Source of the DNA: Firmicutes bacterium UBA5486
Lineage (GTDB): Bacteria > Bacillota > UBA4882 > UBA10575
NCBI GenBank assembly: GCA_002427045.1
Contig: DIPO01000059.1
Location: 116,487 to 175,903, forward strand
Direction of reading: 5' to 3'
Length of the DNA: 59,417 nt
Part shown: positions 25,988-34,845 of the stretch, piece by piece
How the letters are laid out: every line of letters begins with the position of its first letter
Position numbering within the stretch: position 1 is the stretch's first letter
Notes under the pieces: generated by a model
Databases searched by the model: none
What the model was told of the DNA's origin: nothing
What the model saw: only the letters and a program-made list of their open reading frames with translations
Position numbers and translations under genes: made by a program

Positions 25988-27728
25988 GAGCATTATCCAC
26001 CTCTCTTTTTAATAATGGGAGACGTAGTGTCACGATTGTTCCACTCTGTGCTTGACTTTTTATGTGCAAACCATAGCTGGCACCATAATACAATTGAATA
26101 CGGCGATTAACATTTTGCAATCCGATACTATCGGTTGTTGATGCTAAGTCTTTTTTAGCATTAATTAAAGCAAGTTTATTGGCTTCAATTCCTATGCCAT
26201 CATCTATTATTTCAAAAATCAGCTCATCTGCTTCCTGATAGCCATTAATTACTAAATTTCCTTTACCAACCTTATTTTCAAGGCCGTGAATTATAGCATT
26301 CTCAACTATGGGTTGTAATAAGAGTTTTGGTACGTGGTAATCATAAATATCAGGGCTAATATTGATTGATACTTGTAAACGGTTTCGATACCTGATTTTT
26401 TGTATATTGATATAACTTTCAATCGTTTTGATGCTCTCTTCTACGGTAATAATCTCTTTATTTGAGCTGATAGTACTTCGTAGCAGTTTTCCCAGTTCGG
26501 TTACTATTGTTTGCAATTCATCAACCATATTTAACTTTGCCAACCATTTTATAGTATCCAGTGTATTATAGAGAAAATGAGGATTAATCTGCGCCTGCAA
26601 TGCTTTAATCTCTGCGTGTTTGAGCCGTTCTTGTTTTTCAGTAATGCTGTTTACCAAAAAATTAAGCCTTGCTACCATTTTATTAAAATTCCTTCCCAGT
26701 AAACCAATCTCATCTGTGGAGGAAAATTCTACCCTTGTTTTAAGGTCACCCCCTTCTACTTGCCGCATACAATAGACTAATTCATTGATTGGTTGGGATA
26801 CAGAACGAGCCATAAAGAAAGCCAGTACTAAACAGATTGCCAGGCATAACAGACAGGAGAGGATTGTAACATCTTTAATAAAATTCGTATTTTCTACGAC
26901 ATAATCAATAGGTACAATTCCAACCGTGGTTAATCCGGAGTATTGAGATAGTTTATGAGCAATAAAAAACTGCCTATTATTAATGCGGGTTAAAAAAACG
27001 CCAGATTTTTGATTTTTAAACTTCTCTAAAAGTGCTGTTTCTAATATCGTCTTCTCTGCTTGCGGGTTATAAAGATTAGAAAGGATACAGTATTCAGGAT
27101 CTAAAACAAGAAAATTCATATTATAAAGCGTATTTAGCCTATAGTTGATGTTAAATAAATGCTCTTTTTCCAGCTCGACGATTACATAACCTATGGGACG
27201 GTCTTTGAGATCGCGGATTGCTCTTGCCAGGCTAAAGATTACAGTTTCCCCTAGATCATGACGGTGATTATTGGGGTAAATAATAAAACCATTTTTTACC
27301 GCATCAGTAGCGTTAAAGATCCCTTGTCCCTGATTTACGCTAATATCATAGATTTCCGGTACTTCGCAGGTAGAAAAAGTAACCATTCCGGTGGTATCTG
27401 AGATGAAAATCCGTACATCCCTTTTTCCAGCCAACGCTTTTACTCTCTGATTAATATAATCAATATTGGCCTCTGGGTCACTAAGAAGTGCTTTTCTGAC
27501 CTGTACATCTTCGCAAAGCAGGTAAACGACGATTTCACCCAATTCGCTAATCAGTAAATCTACGCCTTCGCCAATTTTCAGTACATTATTTAAGGTCTGT
27601 TTACTTAATGAATCTTGTAGAACTTTGGTTAAAAAAAGATAGGAGATACTACCGATAATGATTAACGGAATAACTCCTATAAGGATAAATGATAATAATT
27701 GTTTGTAAAAAAAATTTAATTTCAACAT
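25980..27728 (-). CDS. YesM-type sensor histidine kinase
   Basis: This 582-residue membrane kinase has a first membrane segment at about residues 12-32, an extracytoplasmic sensor region to about 285, and a second membrane segment. A HAMP domain follows (QPINELVYCMRQVEGGDLKTRVEF). The phospho-acceptor His is in LQAQINPHFLYNTLDTIKWL near residue 390, and the C-terminal ATPase domain has PIVENAIIHGLEN and DDGIGI. It should phosphorylate the YesN-like regulator. It follows the ABC importer genes, 200 bases downstream of the ATPase gene. Confidence 0.93.
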   Translation of the reverse strand: MLKLNFFYKQLLSFILIGVIPLIIIGSISYLFLTKVLQDSLSKQTLNNVLKIGEGVDLLISELGEIVVYLLCEDVQVRKALLSDPEANIDYINQRVKALAGKRDVRIFISDTTGMVTFSTCEVPEIYDISVNQGQGIFNATDAVKNGFIIYPNNHRHDLGETVIFSLARAIRDLKDRPIGYVIVELEKEHLFNINYRLNTLYNMNFLVLDPEYCILSNLYNPQAEKTILETALLEKFKNQKSGVFLTRINNRQFFIAHKLSQYSGLTTVGIVPIDYVVENTNFIKDVTILSCLLCLAICLVLAFFMARSVSQPINELVYCMRQVEGGDLKTRVEFSSTDEIGLLGRNFNKMVARLNFLVNSITEKQERLKHAEIKALQAQINPHFLYNTLDTIKWLAKLNMVDELQTIVTELGKLLRSTISSNKEIITVEESIKTIESYINIQKIRYRNRLQVSINISPDIYDYHVPKLLLQPIVENAIIHGLENKVGKGNLVINGYQEADELIFEIIDDGIGIEANKLALINAKKDLASTTDSIGLQNVNRRIQLYYGASYGLHIKSQAQSGTIVTLRLPLLKREVDNAHA

Positions 27729-27951
27729 TTTATAAACCTACTATTAGACAAAAAATATTAACATAAGTATACCATTGAATATTACATTTTAGTAAAATAC
27801 AACGATAATGTTACATTTGATTGTAACGATATATTAGGAGTAAAAAATATTATAAAGAGGGTAAAGATTGATTAGTTTCTTGTACCCCCTTTCTGTATAT
27901 AATCGTAGAGATTGTAATACTCTACTAAATAATATAATTGGAATTACCTTT

Positions 27952-29028
27952 TTATGAAGGTACAGCATGTAAGGTATCAAATTTAAACCCGACTCTTACC
28001 TCTTCACCAACATTGAGATCAGAGGGGTTTCCCAACCTGATTGCCATTATTGTTGGACCAGCATCAAGTAAGATAGTGTATTCAACATGTTGACCGACAT
28101 AGGTTGCTTTTAGAATCCTGCCGTTAAACATCAGGCCAGGGAAGTCTTTATCGGGTAAAAGCTCTATCGTTTCTGGCCGGATAGCAATAGACATCTTAGG
28201 CGAAGAACTAGAATAACTTGTAATTTTTGCTTTTTCACCAAATATATCTAAGATTAATCCATCTGGAACGGTATCTACCAGATTGGCTTTTAATAAGTTA
28301 ACTCTACCTATAAAGTTAGCAACGAATTTACTAGCTGGGCGTTCGTAAATATCAGTTGGGCTACCAATCTGTTCAATCCGCCCTTTATTAATGACGACAA
28401 TTACATCAGACATGGTGATGGCTTCAATCTGATCATGAGTTACATATATTGCGGTAATTCCTAGTTTTTGTTGAAGCATTCTAATTCTTTCTCTCATATC
28501 CTCACGGAGTTTGGCATCTAAGTTTGATAATGGCTCATCAAAGAGTAGGACTTTTGGTTGTAAAACAATTGCTCGGGCTAAAGCGATCCGTTGCTGCTGG
28601 CCACCGGAAAGTTGATTTGGATAGCGTTTCTCTGTTCCTAACATATTAACAAGATCTAATACATTATGAACCTTCTCCTGAATTTTATCCGGACTTTCTT
28701 TTCTGATTTTTAGGCTATAAGCGACATTATCAAAGACTGTTAAATGAGGAAAGAGAGCATAACTCTGAAAAACCATTGCTAATCCTCTTTTGTTCGGTGG
28801 AATGTGAGTAATATCAGTTCCATCAATATAGATATGGCCCGCATCTGGATTTGTAAACCCAGCGACGATTCTTAGGGTAGTGGTTTTACCACACCCGGAT
28901 GGGCCTAGGAGTGTAACAAAAGAACCTTTTTCAACGGATAAGCTTAGATCATCGACGGCAACAACTACTCCTCCTCCGGGAGATTTAAATCTTTTTGTAA
29001 CATTTTCTAATTTTACACTAACACTCAT
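27952..29028 (-). CDS. ABC importer ATPase, PotA/FbpC family
   Basis: This 358-residue ATPase has Walker A GPSGCGKTT near residue 40, signature NQLSGGQQQRIALARA, Walker B VLLFDEPLSNLDAKLRE and a switch His in YVTHDQIEA. It has a C-terminal regulatory TOBE-type domain (about residues 240-358). The start at 29028 has GGAGG 8 bases upstream. The open frame reaches 29043 without adding a plausible start. It lies 4 bases after the permease gene. With the two upstream genes it forms a complete importer of the ferric/AfuABC/putrescine-like class. Confidence 0.9.
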   Translation of the reverse strand: MSVSVKLENVTKRFKSPGGGVVVAVDDLSLSVEKGSFVTLLGPSGCGKTTTLRIVAGFTNPDAGHIYIDGTDITHIPPNKRGLAMVFQSYALFPHLTVFDNVAYSLKIRKESPDKIQEKVHNVLDLVNMLGTEKRYPNQLSGGQQQRIALARAIVLQPKVLLFDEPLSNLDAKLREDMRERIRMLQQKLGITAIYVTHDQIEAITMSDVIVVINKGRIEQIGSPTDIYERPASKFVANFIGRVNLLKANLVDTVPDGLILDIFGEKAKITSYSSSSPKMSIAIRPETIELLPDKDFPGLMFNGRILKATYVGQHVEYTILLDAGPTIMAIRLGNPSDLNVGEEVRVGFKFDTLHAVPS

Positions 29029-29032
29029 CTTA

Positions 29033-30718
29033 TTAACCTCCAATTCTCGGTGAAGTATAACTAATTTGCCCCAAACTTAATCGAATCAAACCGAAAGCTA
29101 CAAAAACTATAATAATGGTGAAAAAGGATAAGACACTGGCTGGCCCTAACCGCATAATTTCTGTCTGAGCCAGGACAAGGGCTGTTAAGTGATTCCAACG
29201 TGCGGTGACCAAGAAAATTACAGCGGAAACCGCAGTCATACTCCGTACAAAACTATAGGCCAGACTGGCAAAGAATGCGGGTTTAATTAACGGAAGAGTA
29301 ACATGGGTAAAAGTATAAGAAGTACTTGCCCCGAGATTGAGTGAAGCCTCTTCAATCGCCGGATCAATCTGATTTAAAGTGGCGATGCCGGATTCGATAC
29401 CAACCGGAATCTCCCGGAAGATAAAACAGAAGATAATAATCCACATTGTACCCGTTAACATTAATGGCGGAGTGTTGAATGCCAAAATATACCCAATTCC
29501 AACTAGAGTCCCAGGAATTGCGTAACCTAGTAAGGTTACAAATCCCATTGTTTTTTTCCCAAAAAACTCTTTTCGAACCATGAGAAAGGCGATGATCATG
29601 GATAAAAACCCTGCTATTATGGTAGCAATCCCTGCCATGGTAATGGTGGCCCTAATGCTTAACTTGCCGACATCCCAGGCATAAACGAAATTTTCCAGTG
29701 TTAATGACCAGTTGTAGCCCCATAGTTTAACGAAACAACCATAGATAATCACACCGTAAAAGGCGAGCGTCATTAGAGAGGTTAAAGAGAGCAAAATAGT
29801 AAGTATATGTTTGGCTAGCGGATGTGCTTTCATTAAACCGGAAGTTGATGGTTTTCCTGTTACAGTAACGACCGACTTTTTACTAAGGTTTCTCTGCAGA
29901 AAAAATGCGATTAAGGCTGGGACTAAAAGGACAAAAGCGATTGCGGCACCCCGCGGTGTATTAAACATCCCGGTAACTTGTAGGTAAGCCTGGACGGATA
30001 GGACATCAAAATCGCCCCCCAGGATTACCGGATTACCAAAATCAGCTAGTGAAGTAACAAAGACTAGTAACCAGGCAGAGGCAATTCCTTGTATTGATAG
30101 AGGTAGGGTAATTGTTTTAAAGACTTGCCTGCGGGTTGCCCCAAGGTTAAAAGCCGAGTCTTCCAAATCCGGGCAGATTGCCTTTAATACCCCATCTAGG
30201 ACTAGATAAGCAACGGGAAACATGCTTAGGGACTGTACCAGAACTAACCCTTTGAAACCATAAATATTGAAACTAGTTAAACCCAATAATTTCTTAGTAA
30301 TTAAGCCATTTTTCCCTAACAATAGTATGACTGATAGTGCAAACATAAAAGGTGGGGAGATAATCGGCAGTAAGGACATTTGTCGAAAAAAACCTTTGCA
30401 CGGTATATCAGTACGGTTAAGGGCATAGGCGTAACAATAACCGATGAAAGTAGAGATTGTAGCTACGGTTATAGCTAGTTTCATTGAATTAAGAAATGTT
30501 TTTCTTAACCATGTTTGCTTAAAAAGATAAATATAGTGTTCAAAAGAAATCCGGCCATTAACCATGATGCTGGTTATCATTGCTTTACCAACGGGGTAGA
30601 CGATAAAGACTAATAACAAAGCCCAAATCGTTATTATTGTTCCTGTAACTATCGGATCTTTAATTTTCTTTTTATTTTGCAGATGGTCTGTGGTTTTTGG
30701 TTTAAGTGTTAAGTCCAA
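29033..30718 (-). CDS. ABC importer permease, FbpB/AfuB family (tandem)
   Basis: This 561-residue protein consists of two fused permease halves with about twelve membrane segments. Each half carries an EAA-type loop (EDSAFNLGATRRQVFKTITLPL near residue 190 and EEASLNLGASTSYTFTHVTLPL near 465). This is the FbpB-type layout in which one protein forms both channel halves. The TTG at 30718 is the start: TAAGGAGG lies 8 bases upstream and the protein then begins with a hydrophilic cytoplasmic lead, though the frame is open to 30847. Substrate is unknown: iron, phosphonate or hexose phosphate are all used by relatives. Confidence 0.9.
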   Translation of the reverse strand: MDLTLKPKTTDHLQNKKKIKDPIVTGTIITIWALLLVFIVYPVGKAMITSIMVNGRISFEHYIYLFKQTWLRKTFLNSMKLAITVATISTFIGYCYAYALNRTDIPCKGFFRQMSLLPIISPPFMFALSVILLLGKNGLITKKLLGLTSFNIYGFKGLVLVQSLSMFPVAYLVLDGVLKAICPDLEDSAFNLGATRRQVFKTITLPLSIQGIASAWLLVFVTSLADFGNPVILGGDFDVLSVQAYLQVTGMFNTPRGAAIAFVLLVPALIAFFLQRNLSKKSVVTVTGKPSTSGLMKAHPLAKHILTILLSLTSLMTLAFYGVIIYGCFVKLWGYNWSLTLENFVYAWDVGKLSIRATITMAGIATIIAGFLSMIIAFLMVRKEFFGKKTMGFVTLLGYAIPGTLVGIGYILAFNTPPLMLTGTMWIIIFCFIFREIPVGIESGIATLNQIDPAIEEASLNLGASTSYTFTHVTLPLIKPAFFASLAYSFVRSMTAVSAVIFLVTARWNHLTALVLAQTEIMRLGPASVLSFFTIIIVFVAFGLIRLSLGQISYTSPRIGG

Positions 30719-30776
30719 AATATTCGCCTCCTTATTAAGAAAAGTGGGGCAGTAACGCCCCACTTTTAGGACGATC

Positions 30777-31775
30777 TTATTTTCCGTAAACCTCATTTTG
30801 CCATCGATCGATAAGGCGCTCTTTGTTTGCTCCGCCCCAAACATCATCTTGATCCACTACTTTGACTTCGCTTAGCGGTTTAACTCCTTTTTTCAACGGT
30901 ACATCAGCAAAAACTGCAAGATAGTAGCTAGCCAATATTTTTCCTGCTTTTTCGGAGAGCACCCAGTCGTAAAGTTTCTGGGCGGTTTTCAATTGGGGGC
31001 CGCCTTTAACTAAGGACATGGATGCCACTTCGTAACCTGTTCCTTCTGAGGGGAAAGCGATCTCTAGTGGATAACCTTGGTCAATAAGTTTAACTTGGTC
31101 ATGAGAGTAACCCAGAGCAATCGGTGTTTCTCCGATAGCGGCCGCACGTCCCGGAGCTGATCCCGACTTGGTATACTGGTTAATGTTTTTATTCAATTCC
31201 TTCAGATAATTAAAAGCTAAGTCTTCATCACGATTGAAAACATAGATCATAGTGGTAATAACATTATAAGAAGTGCCGGATGTTTGCGGGCTGGCCATTT
31301 GAACGTGGCCTTTGTAAATTGGTTTGGTTAAGTCGGCCCAAGATTTAGGGGCCGGCAGGTTCAATTCTTTTAATCTTTCAAGGTTATAAACGAAGCATAG
31401 CGGCCCAGCGTATAACCCGCACCAGTAATGATCCTTATCTTTGAATTGCGCGGGAACATCTTTGGCATTCGGTGAAACGTAAGGAGTAGTTAAACCCTTG
31501 TTTTTAGCTTCAATATGGTTTAGGCCTACGCCGCCAAGAAACAAGCTAGCCTGCGGATTGTTTTTTTCTGCTTCAATCCTGGCTACTGCCTCACCCGTGC
31601 TTAGTCGAACCCAGTCCACCCTAATTTTGGTTTCTTTTTCGAAAGCGTTAATTAACGAACGGGCAACCTCTTCATCCATACTGACATATGCCGTTAACCT
31701 TTCAGCTGCAAAGCTAGTCAGAGAAAGAACCAAAACAATAACTAATAACCCCAATAAAGAATATTTAATTTTCAA
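30777..31775 (-). CDS. ABC importer substrate-binding protein, FbpA/AfuA family
   Basis: This 332-residue exported binding protein starts at TTG 31775, with AAAGGAGG 7-8 bases upstream, giving a signal peptide of about 22 residues ending in SFA. The open frame is longer (to 31883), but that part lacks a better start. The mature part begins ERLTAYVSMDEEVARSL and has the FbpA/AfuA-like pattern (AEKNNPQASLFLGGVGLNHIEAK). No lipobox is visible. It is the first gene of the importer, followed by the permease, the ATPase and the two-component genes. Confidence 0.88.
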   Translation of the reverse strand: MKIKYSLLGLLVIVLVLSLTSFAAERLTAYVSMDEEVARSLINAFEKETKIRVDWVRLSTGEAVARIEAEKNNPQASLFLGGVGLNHIEAKNKGLTTPYVSPNAKDVPAQFKDKDHYWCGLYAGPLCFVYNLERLKELNLPAPKSWADLTKPIYKGHVQMASPQTSGTSYNVITTMIYVFNRDEDLAFNYLKELNKNINQYTKSGSAPGRAAAIGETPIALGYSHDQVKLIDQGYPLEIAFPSEGTGYEVASMSLVKGGPQLKTAQKLYDWVLSEKAGKILASYYLAVFADVPLKKGVKPLSEVKVVDQDDVWGGANKERLIDRWQNEVYGK

Positions 31776-31883
31776 GTGATAAACCTCCTTTGAATTTAAA
31801 TTATTATTGTTTGCATATTCATGTAGGTATACCGGAGAAATAAGATTCTTTAGAAAATCTAGGATGAAACCCTTTCTTTTCAC

Positions 31884-32131
31884 CCCTCCTTTCTAAGCAC
31901 CTCTTTTTCTTAAACCCTCCTTCATATGATGTTAAGTCAATATTAACATTAAACAGTAGAAGAATAAATCAGACAAACCAATTATTTTGTGGAGAAATCT
32001 GCACACTTTTTTCTACCCACTCATTTTAGACAATCCGATCATTACTTTTTATAAAATTTCCAATTCATTAGAAGGCCTTAATAACTAAGTTTGAATTTAG
32101 TAATATTAGTGTTGTTTTGCAAGAGTAAAGC
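31884..32131. other. Intergenic region without supported genes
   Basis: This is an AT-rich stretch upstream of the ABC importer and before the 32132 hairpin. I see no gene, and promoter assignment is not clear. Confidence 0.5.
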
Positions 32132-32164
32132 AGAACAACCACCCGTTTCAAGGGTGGTTGTTCT
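32132..32164. terminator. Strong hairpin between divergent units
   Basis: A perfect 13-bp stem (AGAACAACCACCC with its complement, 7-base loop) lies beyond the stop of the lipoprotein gene at 32241-33179. An A-rich stretch on the right becomes a T-rich stretch on the minus strand. That stretch precedes the stem rather than following it, so its role in termination is not certain. Confidence 0.5.
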
Positions 32165-32240
32165 GGCAAAAAATTATTTATTTTGGGAAACAAGTATTTT
32201 TCTATGTTGCTTTGCTTTTTTTAAGAGCTTTATACGTAAA

Positions 32241-33179
32241 CTATAATGCAAATACCAAATGATTAAGTATTTTTTCTACATCCTCAGTGACCTGCGCTTC
32301 GTTATGGAAGGATGTATATACAACGTTACCTTTGCCTTGCGAGAAATGGACCATTAATGGGATATTAGTTTTCTCCCCGTAGTCTGTTTGAACAGTACCC
32401 CTTAGATCAACTGTGACTCCGGTAGCGACACTATCTATGACTTCCCAAGAACCTAAATCAAAACAAATACTGGCGGTGCTTTTACCTAATAAGGACTGAA
32501 TTTCGGTATTTGTAATAGTCGCGGTGATGGTCTGTTCTATTCCGCTTTTACCTGCAAACTCAATTTTATCAGGGTACATCGCATCAATTACACAACTGGC
32601 CCAGTCTGAAGTATAGATGCTGCCGCCTTGAACAACAAAATCTTGCAAATTGGTTACATTAACCTCTTCCATAAGAAACCAGTCATTCAGTCCGCATTCA
32701 AAGAAGATGACCGCATATTGAGACAGGGTTGCCTGATCACTAAATGTGGCATTGGGATCCGTAATCAATTCATAAGTAATACCCAATGAGGATAAGACCT
32801 CTCCAATGTCATCGTAAAGTCCTTTAACCACTCCAATCTTCCCGATTGGAGCTAGTACTAAATGTTCGGCATTGACGGTTTGCCCTTTAGTGACCGTGAC
32901 GCTGGTTTCCGCCCGATAACTGCCTTTGGCAGCAATAATTTTCTGTAAACCGACTGGGACTCCCGTTAAAGTATAAGCTCCTTGCGTATTAGTAGTTATT
33001 GATAGTGTGGTCCCCCTGACTGTAACCGAAGCTCCGACGATCGGAGTAATCTCATCCGGTGCATAAACCAATCCGCTAACCGTCCCTGTTTCAGTCCGAT
33101 TTGTTCCTCCACCACCGCCGCATCCAACGAGGGTGAATAGTAGAATTAATGCTAATGTTCCTAAGCAATATTTTTTCAT
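32241..33179 (-). CDS. Lipoprotein with carboxypeptidase-regulatory-like domain and a GATase-like C-terminus
   Basis: This 312-residue lipoprotein has a lipobox LVGC at about residues 17-20, then a poly-Gly linker. Residues of about 30-110 form a beta-sandwich of the carboxypeptidase-regulatory/Cna-B type (VSGLVYAPDEITPIVGASVTV, GAYTLTGVPVGLQKI). The C-terminal part (IGVVKGLYDDIGEVLSSLG, then AVIFFECGLNDWF, VQGGSIYTSDWA, GKGNVVYTSFHNEAQ) has the look of a ThuA/GATase-like Rossmann domain. It is probably surface-anchored. I cannot assign a substrate. An AGGAGG-type site lies just before the ATG. Confidence 0.75.
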   Translation of the reverse strand: MKKYCLGTLALILLFTLVGCGGGGGTNRTETGTVSGLVYAPDEITPIVGASVTVRGTTLSITTNTQGAYTLTGVPVGLQKIIAAKGSYRAETSVTVTKGQTVNAEHLVLAPIGKIGVVKGLYDDIGEVLSSLGITYELITDPNATFSDQATLSQYAVIFFECGLNDWFLMEEVNVTNLQDFVVQGGSIYTSDWASCVIDAMYPDKIEFAGKSGIEQTITATITNTEIQSLLGKSTASICFDLGSWEVIDSVATGVTVDLRGTVQTDYGEKTNIPLMVHFSQGKGNVVYTSFHNEAQVTEDVEKILNHLVFAL

Positions 33180-33553
33180 CTAAGATCCTCCTTTTAAAAA
33201 TTACCGCTCTCACTTTTTGCGCTCAAATTTTCAATAATTGAATTATGCAATTTCTTAAAGTGAGAAAAGTGAGATCTATCATTGAATCAATTTTAATATA
33301 TTGATCTAAACAAATACTCAACAAAAGTAAAGCCATCCTAGGCTTTTACGGCACAAAAAAGTTATAGTTTAATCATTTTAAACAATCGCAACCCGTAAAA
33401 GACAGCGTGTTTAGTTTTTGTTTAGAATTATTTTGTATTATAAAATAAAGCGCTTTGGCCGGGCAAAGGTATTGTTTATAGAGAGAGTCTCCAAACAAGG
33501 ATGAAGGTAAGTTGAGCACCAAAGCGTTAAATATTATAAGGAGTTGTTGAGTG
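33180..33553. other. Divergent intergenic region
   Basis: These 374 bases separate the divergent lipoprotein gene and the LolA-like gene. They are AT-rich and carry two AGAAA-containing runs, but no gene that I can support. Promoters for both directions are expected here but cannot be assigned by eye. Confidence 0.5.
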
Positions 33554-34138
33554 ATGGCAAAACGATTTTGTTTAAGCCTGGTGTTCTTATTGTTGGTGGC
33601 TCTAATCTATTGTGGGTTAGCCCTGGCGGCTTCTCCTGAGTTTTCCGCGGATATGATTATGACTGATGCCAAGGGTAAAGTGACAACAGGGAAAATTTAT
33701 ATTCAAGGAAATGAGAAGATCCGCCAAGAAATTTCCGATAATAATGAAGTTAGTGTCACCATACTAAGGATCGACAAAAAAGTCTGTTGGACGCTAATGC
33801 CTGAGAATCAATACATGGAGATAAAATTCCCATTTGATCCTAATCAACCCAACCCAGATTTTGAGTATGAGATGAAGACAATCGGTAGAGAGACGGTAAA
33901 TGGTTATTCTTGCCAAGTGATACAGTATACCTATAAGGATAAGAAATATGGTATCTTAGTTCAATGGGTCTCTGACGAACTGGGTTTTGCGGTTAAGGCT
34001 GAAACCAAGACTACTAAGGGTAAGGTTAATTCAACCGTTGAGTATAAAAATATCGTGAAAGGAAAGCAGCCAGATGAGTTATTTGAGATTCCAGCCGGGT
34101 ATGAAAAGTTTTCACTTATTCCTAAGTTGCCATTCTAG
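33554..34138 (+). CDS. Exported LolA/DUF4412-like protein
   Basis: This 194-residue exported protein has a signal peptide (KRFCLSLVFLLLVALIYCG, cleavage near LALAA). The mature part shows the outer-membrane lipoprotein carrier (LolA-like) beta-sheet pattern (FSADMIMTDAKGKVTTGKIYI, ILRIDKKVCWTLMPENQYMEI, ETVNGYSCQVIQYTYKD), which the DUF4412 family shares. A Gram-positive cell has no outer membrane, so a lipid-binding or general secreted role is more likely than lipoprotein transport. An AAGGAG ribosome binding site precedes the ATG at 33554. An adjacent GTG at 33551 is a less good alternative. Confidence 0.75.
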   Translation: MAKRFCLSLVFLLLVALIYCGLALAASPEFSADMIMTDAKGKVTTGKIYIQGNEKIRQEISDNNEVSVTILRIDKKVCWTLMPENQYMEIKFPFDPNQPNPDFEYEMKTIGRETVNGYSCQVIQYTYKDKKYGILVQWVSDELGFAVKAETKTTKGKVNSTVEYKNIVKGKQPDELFEIPAGYEKFSLIPKLPF

Positions 34139-34170
34139 CAAGTTCAGCGGGCTTTAGGATTGGTATAAGT

Positions 34171-34350
34171 TTATATCTATACCAAGGAAAACGCTACCGC
34201 AAGCTTTCACGATTTTCCTTGGTGTTTAAAGTAGGCGAAAAATGAGATAAGTCTCATATTTCACCATTTATATCTATACCAAGGAAAACGCTACCGCAGG
34301 CTTTCACGATTTTCCTTGGTGTTTAAAGTAGGTGAAAAATGAGATAAGTG
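34171..34350. repeat. Tandem 97-bp repeat, two units, each with a hairpin
   Basis: Two near-identical units begin at 34171 and 34268 (period 97). Each contains an 11-bp perfect stem, ACCAAGGAAAA with TTTTCCTTGGT. They lie 30 bases after the stop of the LolA-like gene. No T-run follows, so these are not ordinary terminators. Confidence 0.65.
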
Positions 34351-34359
34351 GTGAAAAAA

Positions 34360-34395
34360 GAGCCTTTGGATTTGCCTATAGCAAACCAAGGGCTC
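34360..34395. repeat. Long imperfect hairpin downstream of the tandem repeat
   Basis: GAGCCTTTGG with CCAAGGGCTC, extended by TTTGC with GCAAA, forms a stem of about 15 bp with a 5-base loop and one mismatch. It is a candidate terminator of the upstream plus-strand unit. Confidence 0.45.
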
Positions 34396-34446
34396 AGGTA
34401 TTTTATGGCAAAAAAAATACAATGATCTGTTGGACGTAAAACCTAA

Positions 34447-34475
34447 GCAAAGCTGGGTAGCGGACTACCGCAGCT
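34447..34475 (-). terminator. Hairpin at the end of the small minus-strand gene
   Basis: The sequence at 34450-34476 is a near-perfect palindrome that includes the stop codon of the gene at 34465. Reading the minus strand it ends in CAGCTTTG. It may terminate that transcript. Confidence 0.4.
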
Positions 34476-34698
34476 TAAAGCTTCTACTGGAGAGCTTTTG
34501 CTCGGGCACGATAACAATATTGGTCGGTTTATCATTAAGGTAAGACTTGGACTCGCCGCTTACTTTACCGCTCACTGGTTTAGTTTGCGAGATCATATAT
34601 AGACCACCCATGCACTCAAATATAGCATTAATCTCGCCCTTTTGGTTGACGCTTCTTTTGACTGCTAAGGTCAACATAAACCCAATCAACCTTCTCAT
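34465..34698 (-). CDS. Small protein, possibly a frameshifted gene, unknown function
   Basis: The 77-residue reading starts at 34698. A strong AAAGGAGG ribosome binding site lies upstream, but better placed for an earlier ATG that opens only four codons. A different frame gives NEKVDWVYVDLSSQKKRQ before joining the GEINAIFECMGGLY section, so two frame changes may have occurred. I do not recognise the protein. The hairpin at its end and the ribosome binding site suggest that a gene once existed here. Confidence 0.35.
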   Translation of the reverse strand: MRRLIGFMLTLAVKRSVNQKGEINAIFECMGGLYMISQTKPVSGKVSGESKSYLNDKPTNIVIVPEQKLSSRSFKLR

Positions 34699-34845
34699 TC
34701 TTTAAGCATTCTTCTCCTCCTTTACATTGTTATAGAACATATTTTGGATTATAAATACAATGTGGTTTTAAAGATTGATTTAAGCTTAAATAATTGTTAT
34801 TATTGAATCGCAACGAGAATAGGGTTAATTAGGCAAAAGGTTTTT

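Noticed and set aside
34430..34476. Cyclic-di-GMP riboswitch
   Set aside because: A GCAAAGC and a GGTAGCGG-like stretch are present, but the arrangement does not follow the known aptamer and it overlaps the end of a minus-strand frame.
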